Assembly (NCBI GenBank): GCA_020636005.1
Contig: JACJYR010000003.1
Coordinates: forward strand, 62,001-126,000
Direction: 5' to 3'
DNA: 64,000 nt
Source: Lewinellaceae bacterium
GTDB lineage: Bacteria > Bacteroidota > Bacteroidia > Chitinophagales > Saprospiraceae
Shown piece by piece: positions 1 to 9,600 of this stretch. Positions within the stretch are counted from its first letter, which is position 1. Each line of letters begins with the position of its first letter. The translations under genes were made by a program, and so were the position numbers. The notes beneath the pieces were generated by a model, which was given only the letters and a program-made list of their open reading frames with translations, made no database searches and had not been told where the DNA came from.

Positions 1-244
1 CGTTGGCATCCTTCCCGCTGATGCGGCCGTAGATCACGTTGGCCCGCAGCTTGAACTTTTCGTCGAAATGGTAGCGCACCATAGCGCCAAAGGCAAAGTG
101 TAGCTCGGAGAGTTCCACCTGGTTTTCGGCCAGGTCGCCTTGGTAGGTGGTGGTGCCGGCGAAAATGCCCGCTTCAATGGGGATTTGGGCATGGAGGGAT
201 AAGGTACAGTAAATGGCTGCTATCGCTATGGTGTATCGCTTCAT
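1..244 (-). CDS. Partial DUF6089-like outer membrane beta-barrel protein
   Basis: The reverse strand is open from an ATG at 244 to the window edge and gives 81 residues, so only the N-terminus is present. It begins with a signal peptide (MKRY, hydrophobic core, cleavage after a C-T-L-S-L-H-A-Q stretch near residue 18). The mature start reads IEAGIFAGTTTYQGDLAEN, then a GAMVRYHF strand and a KLRANVIYGRISGKDA strand. An early glycine-rich strand followed by a 'GDL' motif and alternating beta-strands is what I know from the DUF6089 family, which in Bacteroidota often precedes OmpA or cell-envelope genes. The family call rests on a short N-terminus only. The gene points left, away from the rest of the window, and is divergent from the large secreted protein at 696. 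Confidence 0.7.
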   Translation of the reverse strand, partial: MKRYTIAIAAIYCTLSLHAQIPIEAGIFAGTTTYQGDLAENQVELSELHFAFGAMVRYHFDEKFKLRANVIYGRISGKDAN

Positions 245-695
245 CGTCCTTGGCATGAAACGGAGCAGTAGCCCTCTTAAAAAGGTTTGTGCTTGTTCAA
301 TTGTTGAGGGCGTGAAGGTCTGGAAAATTGTGATGTGTTGGTAGGGTGTAAAAAAAATTTATCGCAGGGTGAAGATTAATTAACAAAAAAATTACGCAGG
401 ATGGAAGGCGGTAAAAATGTTTTGGGTTAGTTTTGTGCGCTAATCAAATAGGCCACATTGATGTAGCTGCTGCCACACATGCATTATCTGGGAACATCGC
501 TGCATCACCAGTTTTACCCATGAGATAGCATCAGCCCATTCGAATGCCATTCCTCCCGGTGGAGGGGTGGAGGAGTAAATTAACATTGTTGGATGTTGGA
601 CGAGCACTTTGGTGGGAGGAAAGTGTACTCACTGGTTTTGAAATCTGTAAATCTCTACAATCTCTTTTAAAAAATTATTTTAAATTAATAAAATA
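245..695. other. Intergenic region between divergent genes
   Basis: About 450 bases without a credible gene. It must hold the promoters of the divergent DUF6089-like gene and the 4.3-kb gene at 696. A TAGTTTTG match to the Bacteroidota -7 box lies at 428-435 on the plus strand, but no TTTG sits 19-21 nt upstream, so I do not call it a promoter. The last 45 bases before the ATG at 696 are almost pure A/T, typical of start sites in this phylum, which rarely use Shine-Dalgarno pairing. Confidence 0.5.
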
Positions 696-3600
696 ATGAA
701 AAGATTTATTCCATTTTTATTAATTATTCTATCGCTTTTAGTAATTAGCCAACATTACTTGTGGGGTCAAGCCTCTTTGCCCTTGTCAAGAACTTCTTGG
801 GATGCGGGCCCGCCTACAGGATGGACAGACAACAATGACACAAATCCAGCTTACACTTCAATCTTTGCTTGTTCAGGCAATAACGGCGGACGATTAGATA
901 ACTCAGGTGAAAACTATGTTGTTCAATTCTCGTCTACACCTAATCAACTAACATATACAATAAAAGCTAGCGCAACTACAACAAGTTCATTTTTAGTCGA
1001 AGAGTCTTCAAACGGAACTACATGGTTAACTGTAAATAATATTACCACATTGCCTACATCTTGTACGGTGTACAATAATACTTTAAATTCTTCGAGTAGG
1101 TATGTGAGGTTTACATACATCAAGGTCTCTCAGAACTTAACAATAGATGATGTAAGTATAACTAGTGGATGCGTTGCACCTAGCCAAGCCACTTCTTTCT
1201 CCGCCCCCAACCCCGGTACCAACCAAATGAACATAAATTGGGTACGAGGCAACGGAATTGGGGGTGTGCTTGTCATAGCAAGTGCAGGCAGCCCGGTCAG
1301 TACAGACCCAACCAATGGTACAACTTACACTGCTGACCCTTCTTTCATGAGTGGCCAACAGATTGGTGCAGGATACGTTGTTTATAGCGGCACGGGAACC
1401 AGTGTAACTGTGACCAATCTATCCCCAAGTACAACCTATCACTATGCCATCTATGAGTATAACACAACAGACGTTTGTTATAATCTGACGGAATTGACAG
1501 GAAATGCAACCACTGCTACCCCCCCTCCGGCAATTACCCACACCGGTACATCCCCCGCCTCATCCAATATCACCCAAGGCTCTACCAACAATGTCCTATA
1601 TAGCATTACAGTGGATGTCGCAACCGCTGCCGCCACCCTTACCCAAGTAGTTGCCTCTACTTCCGGCTCCTGGGTTTCCGGTGACATTACGAATTTCAAG
1701 CTTTGGTTTTCTACCGATGCTACCTTTGGAAGTGACGTCACTATCGCTACAGCCAACAACCCCGCCCCGGGTGATATTACCTTTTCGGTGTCCAATCAGG
1801 TTTTCCCCGTTAGTACCACCAGGTACTTGTTTATCACATGTGATGTCGCCAGTGGCGCTACTATCAACAACACAGTAGGTGCATTTACCGATGCAAATGC
1901 TGACTTTACATATACAGTATCACCTACCTATTCCGGAAGCACCTTCGCTTCTGCCAACAACAAAACGATTGTTGGTGCTCCTGAAATACAATTGGAGTAT
2001 CCCATCAATACGAATGTGGCCTGTAGTTTTTCTTTGGACTTTGGAAACGTGGATGTTGGTTCAAGTACCAGCCAGACAGTGCGAATCAGGAACATGGGCA
2101 CGGCTAATCTTACCTTGACATTACCCCTGTCTGTGACAGGAACCAATTCCAGCAATTACTCTATTACCACTCCGCCAACCAGCCCAATAGCAGCCGGAAG
2201 TTTCTCGGACATGGTGATCCAGTTTACGCCTTCGGCAACCGGCACCCGCACTGCGGCTATATCCATCCCCAACGACGACAGTGATGAAAACCCCTGCGGC
2301 ATTCAATTGACTGGAGTGGGTGTATTAGCAAATGATAATTGTAGTGGTGCAATTCCCTTAACAGTTTATTCCTCCCAAACATGTGGAGGCGCAACAAATG
2401 GTACCACGGTAGGGGCAACGGATTCTGGTGTCGGTGCAATTCTTTGTAATGGCTATACAGGTAATCCTGATGATGATGTTTGGTATTCCTTTGTTGCAAC
2501 AAGTACGAGCCATATCATTACAGTCGTAGGTGCCAGTCCGCTTGATGCTGTTGTAGGCTTGAGATCCGGAGCTTGCAACGGTACCAATATAGCTTGTGCA
2601 GACGCGACGGCTTCTGGCGGTACCGAGGTTATCAATGCTACATCATTAACGATCGGCAACACTTATCTTGTTAGAATTTATGGATATGGCTCAAGTGGCA
2701 CTACCCAAGGAACGTTCAATGTCTGCGTAACAACCCCGCCGCCGCCATATTACTACCGGTCGAAGGCAAGCGGAAACTGGACTTCAGCTTCTACCTGGGA
2801 AGTCTCCACGGACAATGCGAACTGGTCAAATGCCAGTGTAGCGCCTACTATTAGCGATCTTGATATAACGATTTCACATACTGTTACCATTTCAAGTTCG
2901 GTGACCATTGATCAGCTTACCGTTTCAAGCGGGCAAATGCTTGATATTACAAGTGCCGGTACTTTATCCATTTCTGATGGTCCTGGTTCTGAGGATCTTA
3001 TTGTTTATGGAATATTAAGAAACGCTGGGGCTGTTACTGGATCTGGTATTCAGGTAATAAAGAATGGAGGAAAATTTCAGCATAACCCACCATCAAGTAA
3101 CGGAAGTATACCAACTTTTACATGGGATTCTGGCTCCACCTGTGAAGTAATTGCTGCAACTAATGCGGCACCTGGTGGTTTAAACCAGAATTTCTATAAC
3201 TTTATTTGGAATAGTTCCAATCATGGAAGTAGTACAATTAATTTCAGTAATAATCTTCAAACAATCAACGGAGATTTTACGATTCAAAACACAGGTACAG
3301 CAGCCATTCGATTAGCCGCAAGTGGAGGCAACACGCTAAATGTAGGTGGTAACGTAATCATTCAATCAGGTACTGAATTAGATTTAGGAAATGGAAATGC
3401 TTCAACGATAAATATTAATGGAAACTTGGAAATAAATGGTGGCACTTTAGATTTAATGGGTTCTGGTAATGCCAGTGGTTTCGTTAATTTGAAAGGGAAT
3501 CTTTTAATGACGGGAGGAACCATTACTGAAAACAATACAGGTACTACTTGTAAGCTGACCTTCAATGGAACATCTCCCCAAACTGCTTCTTTTGGCACTG

Positions 3601-5015
3601 TAAGTGAAGTTGTGAACATTCAAATTGATAATAGTCAAGGAGTTACTCTTCTGACTAATTTAACAATTAATCAAAGTGCAGTATTAACCATAAACGGAAT
3701 GCTGATTTGTGGTTCATCTGATGTTATAAGTGGGGCAGGGTCGTTTACACTTTTAGCAAACGCCACCCTCAAATCCGCCCACCCCTCCGGCATCTCCGGC
3801 TCAATAGCCGTCTCCGGCTCCAAAACCTTCGACCCCGGTGCCAACTACGAATTCCAGGGGGGCACCACAGGAACATTTTCCACCACCGCCAATAACGTGA
3901 CCATCAACAATGCCGCCGGCGTTAGTTTGTCCAATAACCTCACCGTGAATGGAATTTTGACACTTAGCAGCGGGAAACTAACCCTGGATGCCAATACCCT
4001 CACCATTGGTAATGTTGGCAGCATTTCAGGTGCATCAGTTTCCAAGTATGTAATAACCAATAGCACTGGAAAACTCAGGAGAATTGGTGTAGGAACCACC
4101 ACGGTCAGCTATCCAATTGGCGATGCAAACTATTACACACCTGTAACAATTAATAATTCCGGTGTGGGTGACAATTTCTCCGTTGCCTATTCCCAGATTT
4201 ACCCATCTTGTTTTGGAACTGCACAACAGGCTGGTGGAGTGACGGCTACCTGGGATATATCAGAAGAAAATCCGGGCCAATCCGACTGCGATATTTCAAT
4301 TGACGTAAGTACGATACCTGCAGGTGGGGGCTTTACACTTTCCAACGCCGCCATAGGACATTGCAATGGTGGGACAATAGATTACTTCAGCGGTACATCT
4401 GTATCCGGCACGGTCATTTCCGGCACAGGTTTCACCTCATTCTCACCTTTTGGTGTGGCCAATGCTTCGCTTCTTCCCATCGAATTGCTCAACTTTGAGG
4501 GTAGGCTGGCGGGGTCGCTAACTGTTCTTCAGTGGTCCACCGCCTCCGAAACCAACAACGCCCACTTCTCCATCGAAAAAAGCCCGGATGGCCATGCCTT
4601 CCGTGAAATCGGCCAAGTCCCTGGCCACGGCACCAGCTATGCAACCAAGCACTACCAGTTCGTGGACGAATTGCCCTTCCCTGGCCTCAACTACTACCGC
4701 CTCAAGCAAGTGGACTTCGACGGCCAGTACAGCTACAGCCCCATCGTGTCGGTGGACTTTGACGGCGGCCGCACCTCGGCGGTGTATCCTACCCTGGCGA
4801 AGGAGGCGGTGTACGTCTCCCTGCCCGGCGACCGGAACCGCAGCACGGGACTTTTCCTGTTCGACCAGACGGGGCAGTTGGTCGGCACGCAGGAGGTCAG
4901 CGGCGAAACGGTGCTGGCGGAATTCCCGCTGGCCGGCCTGCCCCCGGGGATGTATTTTATGAAAATACAGACTGCGGGCGTGGTGGAGACGCACCGGGTG
5001 GTGAAGATGGAGTAA
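696..5015 (+). CDS. Large secreted multidomain protein, T9SS type A sorting domain
   Basis: The 1439-residue product starts with a signal peptide (MKRFIPFLLIILSLLVIS, cleavage near residue 25). Residues about 160-280 look like a fibronectin-type module (SPSTTYHYAIYEYN). Residues about 440-550 are an ASPM/SPD-2/Hydin-like ('choice-of-anchor D') domain, with LDFGNVDVGSSTSQTVRIRN and an IQFTPSATGTR strand. A PPC-like stretch follows at 555-690 (DDDVWYSFVA). From about 695 a GNWTSASTWE start introduces a long beta-helical region with many N/G/T-rich turns. The last 160 residues carry a LPIELLNFEG linker and a C-terminal beta-sandwich ending HRVVKME, the type A sorting domain exported and anchored by T9SS. 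It is probably a cell-surface adhesin or matrix protein; no catalytic motif is visible. The next gene has the same C-terminal module. Confidence 0.9.
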   Translation: MKRFIPFLLIILSLLVISQHYLWGQASLPLSRTSWDAGPPTGWTDNNDTNPAYTSIFACSGNNGGRLDNSGENYVVQFSSTPNQLTYTIKASATTTSSFLVEESSNGTTWLTVNNITTLPTSCTVYNNTLNSSSRYVRFTYIKVSQNLTIDDVSITSGCVAPSQATSFSAPNPGTNQMNINWVRGNGIGGVLVIASAGSPVSTDPTNGTTYTADPSFMSGQQIGAGYVVYSGTGTSVTVTNLSPSTTYHYAIYEYNTTDVCYNLTELTGNATTATPPPAITHTGTSPASSNITQGSTNNVLYSITVDVATAAATLTQVVASTSGSWVSGDITNFKLWFSTDATFGSDVTIATANNPAPGDITFSVSNQVFPVSTTRYLFITCDVASGATINNTVGAFTDANADFTYTVSPTYSGSTFASANNKTIVGAPEIQLEYPINTNVACSFSLDFGNVDVGSSTSQTVRIRNMGTANLTLTLPLSVTGTNSSNYSITTPPTSPIAAGSFSDMVIQFTPSATGTRTAAISIPNDDSDENPCGIQLTGVGVLANDNCSGAIPLTVYSSQTCGGATNGTTVGATDSGVGAILCNGYTGNPDDDVWYSFVATSTSHIITVVGASPLDAVVGLRSGACNGTNIACADATASGGTEVINATSLTIGNTYLVRIYGYGSSGTTQGTFNVCVTTPPPPYYYRSKASGNWTSASTWEVSTDNANWSNASVAPTISDLDITISHTVTISSSVTIDQLTVSSGQMLDITSAGTLSISDGPGSEDLIVYGILRNAGAVTGSGIQVIKNGGKFQHNPPSSNGSIPTFTWDSGSTCEVIAATNAAPGGLNQNFYNFIWNSSNHGSSTINFSNNLQTINGDFTIQNTGTAAIRLAASGGNTLNVGGNVIIQSGTELDLGNGNASTININGNLEINGGTLDLMGSGNASGFVNLKGNLLMTGGTITENNTGTTCKLTFNGTSPQTASFGTVSEVVNIQIDNSQGVTLLTNLTINQSAVLTINGMLICGSSDVISGAGSFTLLANATLKSAHPSGISGSIAVSGSKTFDPGANYEFQGGTTGTFSTTANNVTINNAAGVSLSNNLTVNGILTLSSGKLTLDANTLTIGNVGSISGASVSKYVITNSTGKLRRIGVGTTTVSYPIGDANYYTPVTINNSGVGDNFSVAYSQIYPSCFGTAQQAGGVTATWDISEENPGQSDCDISIDVSTIPAGGGFTLSNAAIGHCNGGTIDYFSGTSVSGTVISGTGFTSFSPFGVANASLLPIELLNFEGRLAGSLTVLQWSTASETNNAHFSIEKSPDGHAFREIGQVPGHGTSYATKHYQFVDELPFPGLNYYRLKQVDFDGQYSYSPIVSVDFDGGRTSAVYPTLAKEAVYVSLPGDRNRSTGLFLFDQTGQLVGTQEVSGETVLAEFPLAGLPPGMYFMKIQTAGVVETHRVVKME

Positions 5016-5134
5016 GGTCAACAGGTTTTCGAAGTCATCAAGATTTCGTAAATTCAGGTTCAAATACACACCGAGAACTAGCTTAGCATCATTGATAAGC
5101 ACAACACAATTCAGTTGGGCTAAACAAATCTATT

Positions 5135-6388
5135 ATGAACAAGACTAAGCTTTGTTGTTTATTTTTAACAGTAACTATTATTGGGATTTCGGACTTAGGT
5201 GCTCAGCTTTTTTATCAGGATTTTCAATCTTCGTCGAACGTTCCAGATTATATCGGAACCGGAGCCAATCAATTCGATAACGTTGGTTCTTCCGGCCCAG
5301 GCGTTACAGTTTCAATTAGTTCGGGCAGCCTGCAATATGTGCGTACATCAGGAAATTCAGGAGTTTTCGTAAAATTAGGACTTGGGCCTGTTCCCTTAAT
5401 GAAATTTGTCTTTACTCTGGAAGTCCCCAATGCATCTGCAAATACGACGACTGCGGCACTCATAAGAATTGGTCAAGGATATCCGACGAATTTTGGCTCC
5501 CCTAGTAATAGTTTAACCCATACCCGTCTTGGAATTAATCTTATCGCTTCTAGTGGGTTTCAGTTACGCGACATAGGCACAGATAACAATAGCCCTACAT
5601 TTGGAGGGATCCAAACAATTACCTTGGTATTAAACCACTCTGGAAGCACGGCAAATTATATTGATCCTAATGGCAACACTAGTAGTATCGCTAATGATCG
5701 AAGCGATGTTTGGATTGGAAATGCCATTATTTTTGATGAGATGAATATAACCAGTAGTGTCAATTTAAGTGACATTCAAATGCTCTTTAATAATGGAGCA
5801 GGCACTATAAGATTCGATAATTTCCTTATTACCTCAGAAAGCCCGTTACCCATAGAACTGAGCCATTTCCAAGGCACCGCCAAAAACAATTCCATCGAAT
5901 TGTCGTGGACAACCGTATCGGAATCGAATGCGGAAGTATTTGAAGTGGAGCGCTCCCACGACGGTACTGGCTTCCAACTCCTGGCGACCATTCCGGCCGC
6001 CGGTTTTTCCAACCAAACCATGCAGTACAAAACAACAGATTTTTTTCCCCTTCCCGGCCCCAACTACTACCGCCTCCGCCAAGTGGACTTCGACGGCAGC
6101 TACACCTACAGCCCCGTCATCTCGGTGTATTTTGAGAAAGGCCAAAAGGCGGCTGTTTATCCAACCATTACCTGGGGTGAGGTGCATGTGGTGCTGCCGG
6201 GTGAACGGGACTACAAAACAGCCGTGCAGTTGTACGACCAATCAGGCCGCCTTGTCAAGACCATGCGCATCGAAGCGGACTTGGAGGACTTTGATTTTTC
6301 CGTGGCTGACCTGCAGGCAGGGGTGTATATTTTGAAAATTCTGGGCGGAAGATTATTCGAAACCCATCGAATCCTGAAACTGCGATAA
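5135..6388 (+). CDS. Secreted protein, T9SS type A sorting domain
   Basis: A 417-residue product with a signal peptide (MNKTKLCCLFLTVTIIGISDLGAQ). Residues 25-235 form a beta-rich domain with phrases such as FTLEVPNASANTTTAALIRIG and IMQMLFNNGAGTIRFDNFLI-like ends, resembling the LamG/concanavalin-like fold of many Bacteroidota surface proteins; I cannot name the family. From residue about 237 (LPIELSHFQG) the protein is closely similar to the C-terminus of the preceding gene: ELSWTTVSESNAEVFEVERS, PNYYRLRQVDFDGSYTYSP, and an ending THRILKLR. That is a T9SS type A sorting signal. The gene lies 119 bp after the previous stop, same strand, so the pair probably arose by sharing or duplicating the sorting module. 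Confidence 0.88.
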   Translation: MNKTKLCCLFLTVTIIGISDLGAQLFYQDFQSSSNVPDYIGTGANQFDNVGSSGPGVTVSISSGSLQYVRTSGNSGVFVKLGLGPVPLMKFVFTLEVPNASANTTTAALIRIGQGYPTNFGSPSNSLTHTRLGINLIASSGFQLRDIGTDNNSPTFGGIQTITLVLNHSGSTANYIDPNGNTSSIANDRSDVWIGNAIIFDEMNITSSVNLSDIQMLFNNGAGTIRFDNFLITSESPLPIELSHFQGTAKNNSIELSWTTVSESNAEVFEVERSHDGTGFQLLATIPAAGFSNQTMQYKTTDFFPLPGPNYYRLRQVDFDGSYTYSPVISVYFEKGQKAAVYPTITWGEVHVVLPGERDYKTAVQLYDQSGRLVKTMRIEADLEDFDFSVADLQAGVYILKILGGRLFETHRILKLR

Positions 6389-6609
6389 AGATACCCGTCA
6401 TGGGGGATCCACTCACCGGCGATCCTGGCTTTAAGGCCAGGAATTTCAGCTATATCAAACTTGCTGGCCAGGGCAAAACGCACTGGAAGGTCTATGCAGG
6501 TTTCTGCCCTTTGCTCCATTCCACAAGCTTGGGCAGGGAGGTAGGGAGATGGCAAAATAACCGCTGGCTGCGCAGGTGCGGCCATATTTTACTTGCCATC
6601 CCCGCTTGT

Positions 6610-9600
6610 TTATTTTACCAAAACAACCTCTCCTTCCAACGATACTTTTTTCCCATTGGCAACTGTAATAACGGCCATATAGACGTACACGCCTGCTTGC
6701 ATATCTTTTCCGTTGCGGGTGCCGTCCCAGCCTTTTGCAAAATCGTTGACCTGAAAATTGTAATTTTCAAAAACGTTGTCGCCCCAGCGGTCGAAAATGA
6801 GTAGTTTATCCACACCAACGATCACCTTTTCGTTGCCCTGCAGCGTGAAGAAGTCGTTGAGACCATCCCCATTGGGAGAAAATACATTGGGCACGTAAAC
6901 CTTGACATTTTCATTGATAAAAATACTAATAGAAGCACTCGCCTGGCAGCCATTTTCATCGAGGATGGAAATGGTATAGGTCGTGCTTTCAAGGGGCGTG
7001 GCCGTCGTGGTCAGGCAATCGCTGCAATTGAGAAAACTGGCCGGCGACCATGTTGCCGCTGCAAGGGAGGCGGCAGGAATGGTCAGCATGGGAACCAATT
7101 GGTAGCTCTCCCCAAGGCTCAGTTCTACCTGGTCGGGGTTGAGGGAAATCTGTGGTTCAATATCACCAGTCAGCAGTTGGGAAGCCTCGAACATGCATCC
7201 GTTGGCATCCTCGATGACGATGGCGTAACTCCCTGCTGCCAATTGCCCGAAATCCGGGCTGCCTGAAAATAGTTGGCCACCGTCAATGGAGTATTGGTAG
7301 GGTGCTGTGCCACCTACCACATTTCCAATGGATATGCTGCCGAACGGCTCCAAACAGCTTGGATCAATGGCTGAGATTTCAGCCTGGCTAATACCTCCTG
7401 ACAATATTGTGTTGGTAATGACAAGGCTGTCGCAGCCTGCTTGATTTACCAGTAAAACGGAGTTCGTCCCCACTTCAGCCGGCACACAAGTGGTTGCTTC
7501 CAAAGTAACCGTATCGCTGGCCACCAAAACCGTTGTCGTGATGACCAGGCTATCGCAGGTCGCTGTGGCGTAAACCACCGAATCCACGCCTGCCTCGGAA
7601 GGAAGGCAAGTAGTCGCCTGCAAGAATGTAGGCGGTATCACGTCCAGTACCGAAGTGGTAATGACGAGGCTGTCGCAGCCAAATTGGTTGATCAGTGTCA
7701 GCGTATCCATCCCGACTGCTGCGGGATCGCATGTCGTTTCGTTCAGGAAAACCACATTCCCTGGCAACAGGGCGGTAGTCGTAATCACGATGCTGTCGCA
7801 AAGGGGGTTTGAAAAAACGACCGTATCCATCCCGGCTTGGCCTGGGTCGCAGGTGGTTGCCATAAGGAACGTCGTATCGGCTGCCGAGAGCGTGGTGGTT
7901 GTAATAATGAGGCTGTCGCAACCAAAGGTGTTGGAAAGCACCAATGTGTCCATGCCCACATTTGCCGGGTTGCAGGAGGTGGCATTTTGAAAAACCACAT
8001 CGCTGGGCAGCAAAGCCGTCGTTGTAATGACCAGGCTGTCGCAGCCTGCCGATGAATAAATGGTGGTGTCCACACCGGCCAGGAGCGGATCGCAGGTGCT
8101 GGCTTGCAAAAAGGTAGGAGGGATGCCCTGAAAGGTCGTCGTCGTGATGATAAGACTGTCGCAGCCCGCCTGGTTTTGCAACACCAGGGTATCAAGTCCA
8201 ACTGCTGTCAAGTCGCAGGAAGTAGCCTGCAGGAAGGTGACGCTGGCAGGCAGCAAGGTGGTGGTGGTAATGACGACGCTGTCGCAGGTAGCGGTAGGGA
8301 AAACGGTAATGTCCACGCCTACCATAGAGACGTCGCAGGTGGTGGCAGGCACAAAGGTCGTATCGGCTGCCGAGAGCATGGTATTGGTAATGACCAGGCT
8401 GTCGCAGCCATTTGGATTGGTTAAAACCAGTGTGTCCAGACCGACTTGGGCGGGGTCGCAGGAGGAGGCATTTTGAAATGAAACACCCCCTGGCAGCAGG
8501 GTCGTCGTCGTGATGACCAAGCTGTCGCAGCCTGCCGATGAAAAGAGGATGGTGTCCACACCGACCAATAGTGGGTCGCAGGTGGTGGCTTGTGCAAATG
8601 TCGGTGGCAAGGGGGCAAGCGTCGTTTCCGTAATCACAAGTGAATCGCAACCGAGCTGGTTCGAAAGCACGAGGGTATCCAGCCCGACCGATGCGGTATT
8701 GCAGGAAGTGGCATTTAAAAATACCACGTCGGGTGGCAGCAGGGTAGTGGTCGTGATGACCACACTGTCGCAGGTAGTTGTTGTAAAGACAGTTGTGTCC
8801 ACGCCGACTAGCAAAGGGTCGCAGGTGGTGGCGGCGGCGAAGGATGTGTCGGCTGGGGAAAGCACTGTGTTGGTAATGACCAGGCTGTCGCAGCCTAATT
8901 GATTGACCAGGAACAGCGTGTCCAGCCCCACATTGCCTGGGTCGCAGGAGGTGGCGTTGATGATAATTTCGTTGCCAGGCAATAGGGTGGTGGTTGTGAT
9001 GACCACACTGTCGCAGGTGGCGGTGGCAAAAATAGTTGTGTCCACCCCGACGAGCAATGGGTCACAGGTGGAGGCATTGGCAAACGTCGTATCCGCAGCT
9101 GAAAGGGTTGTGTTGGTAATCACTAGGCTATCGCAACCCAACTGGTTGACCAGGAACAAGGTGTCAAACCCTACATTGCCGGGGTCGCAGGAGGTGGCAT
9201 TTTGAAACGTTTCATCCCCTGGCAACAGGGTAGTGGTGGTGATGACCACACTATCGCAGGTAGCCGTGGCAAAAACGGTCGTGTCCACGCCGACCAGCAG
9301 CGCATTGCAGGTGACCTCCTGGACAAAAGACGTATCAACCGGCAGGATGGTCAATTGGATGGCCGTCCGGGTAGTACTGGTGCAATTCGAGTTCGGATCC
9401 ACTGCCCCCGCATAGTAGGTGCCTGCGCCCGGAGGAATGTAATTGTTGGAATTTGCCTGGAGCAACGAGCCTCCGGTGGCCGCATCGTACCAGTTTACTG
9501 CAAGGCCGGGGCCTGCGGTCGCTGTAAGGGCAGGAATAGGATCGCCTTCGCAACTTTCCACATTGTTGCCCACCGGGGCTGCGATGGGCGGGCAATTGCA

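Noticed and set aside
4518..5102. Minus-strand 194-codon frame opposite the end of the first T9SS gene
   Set aside because: His/Ala/Val-rich antisense translation of the sorting domain, no recognisable family.
6389..6609. Hairpin CCTGGC/GCCAGG near 6423-6440 as terminator between convergent genes
   Set aside because: Only 6 bp and no T-run on either strand.
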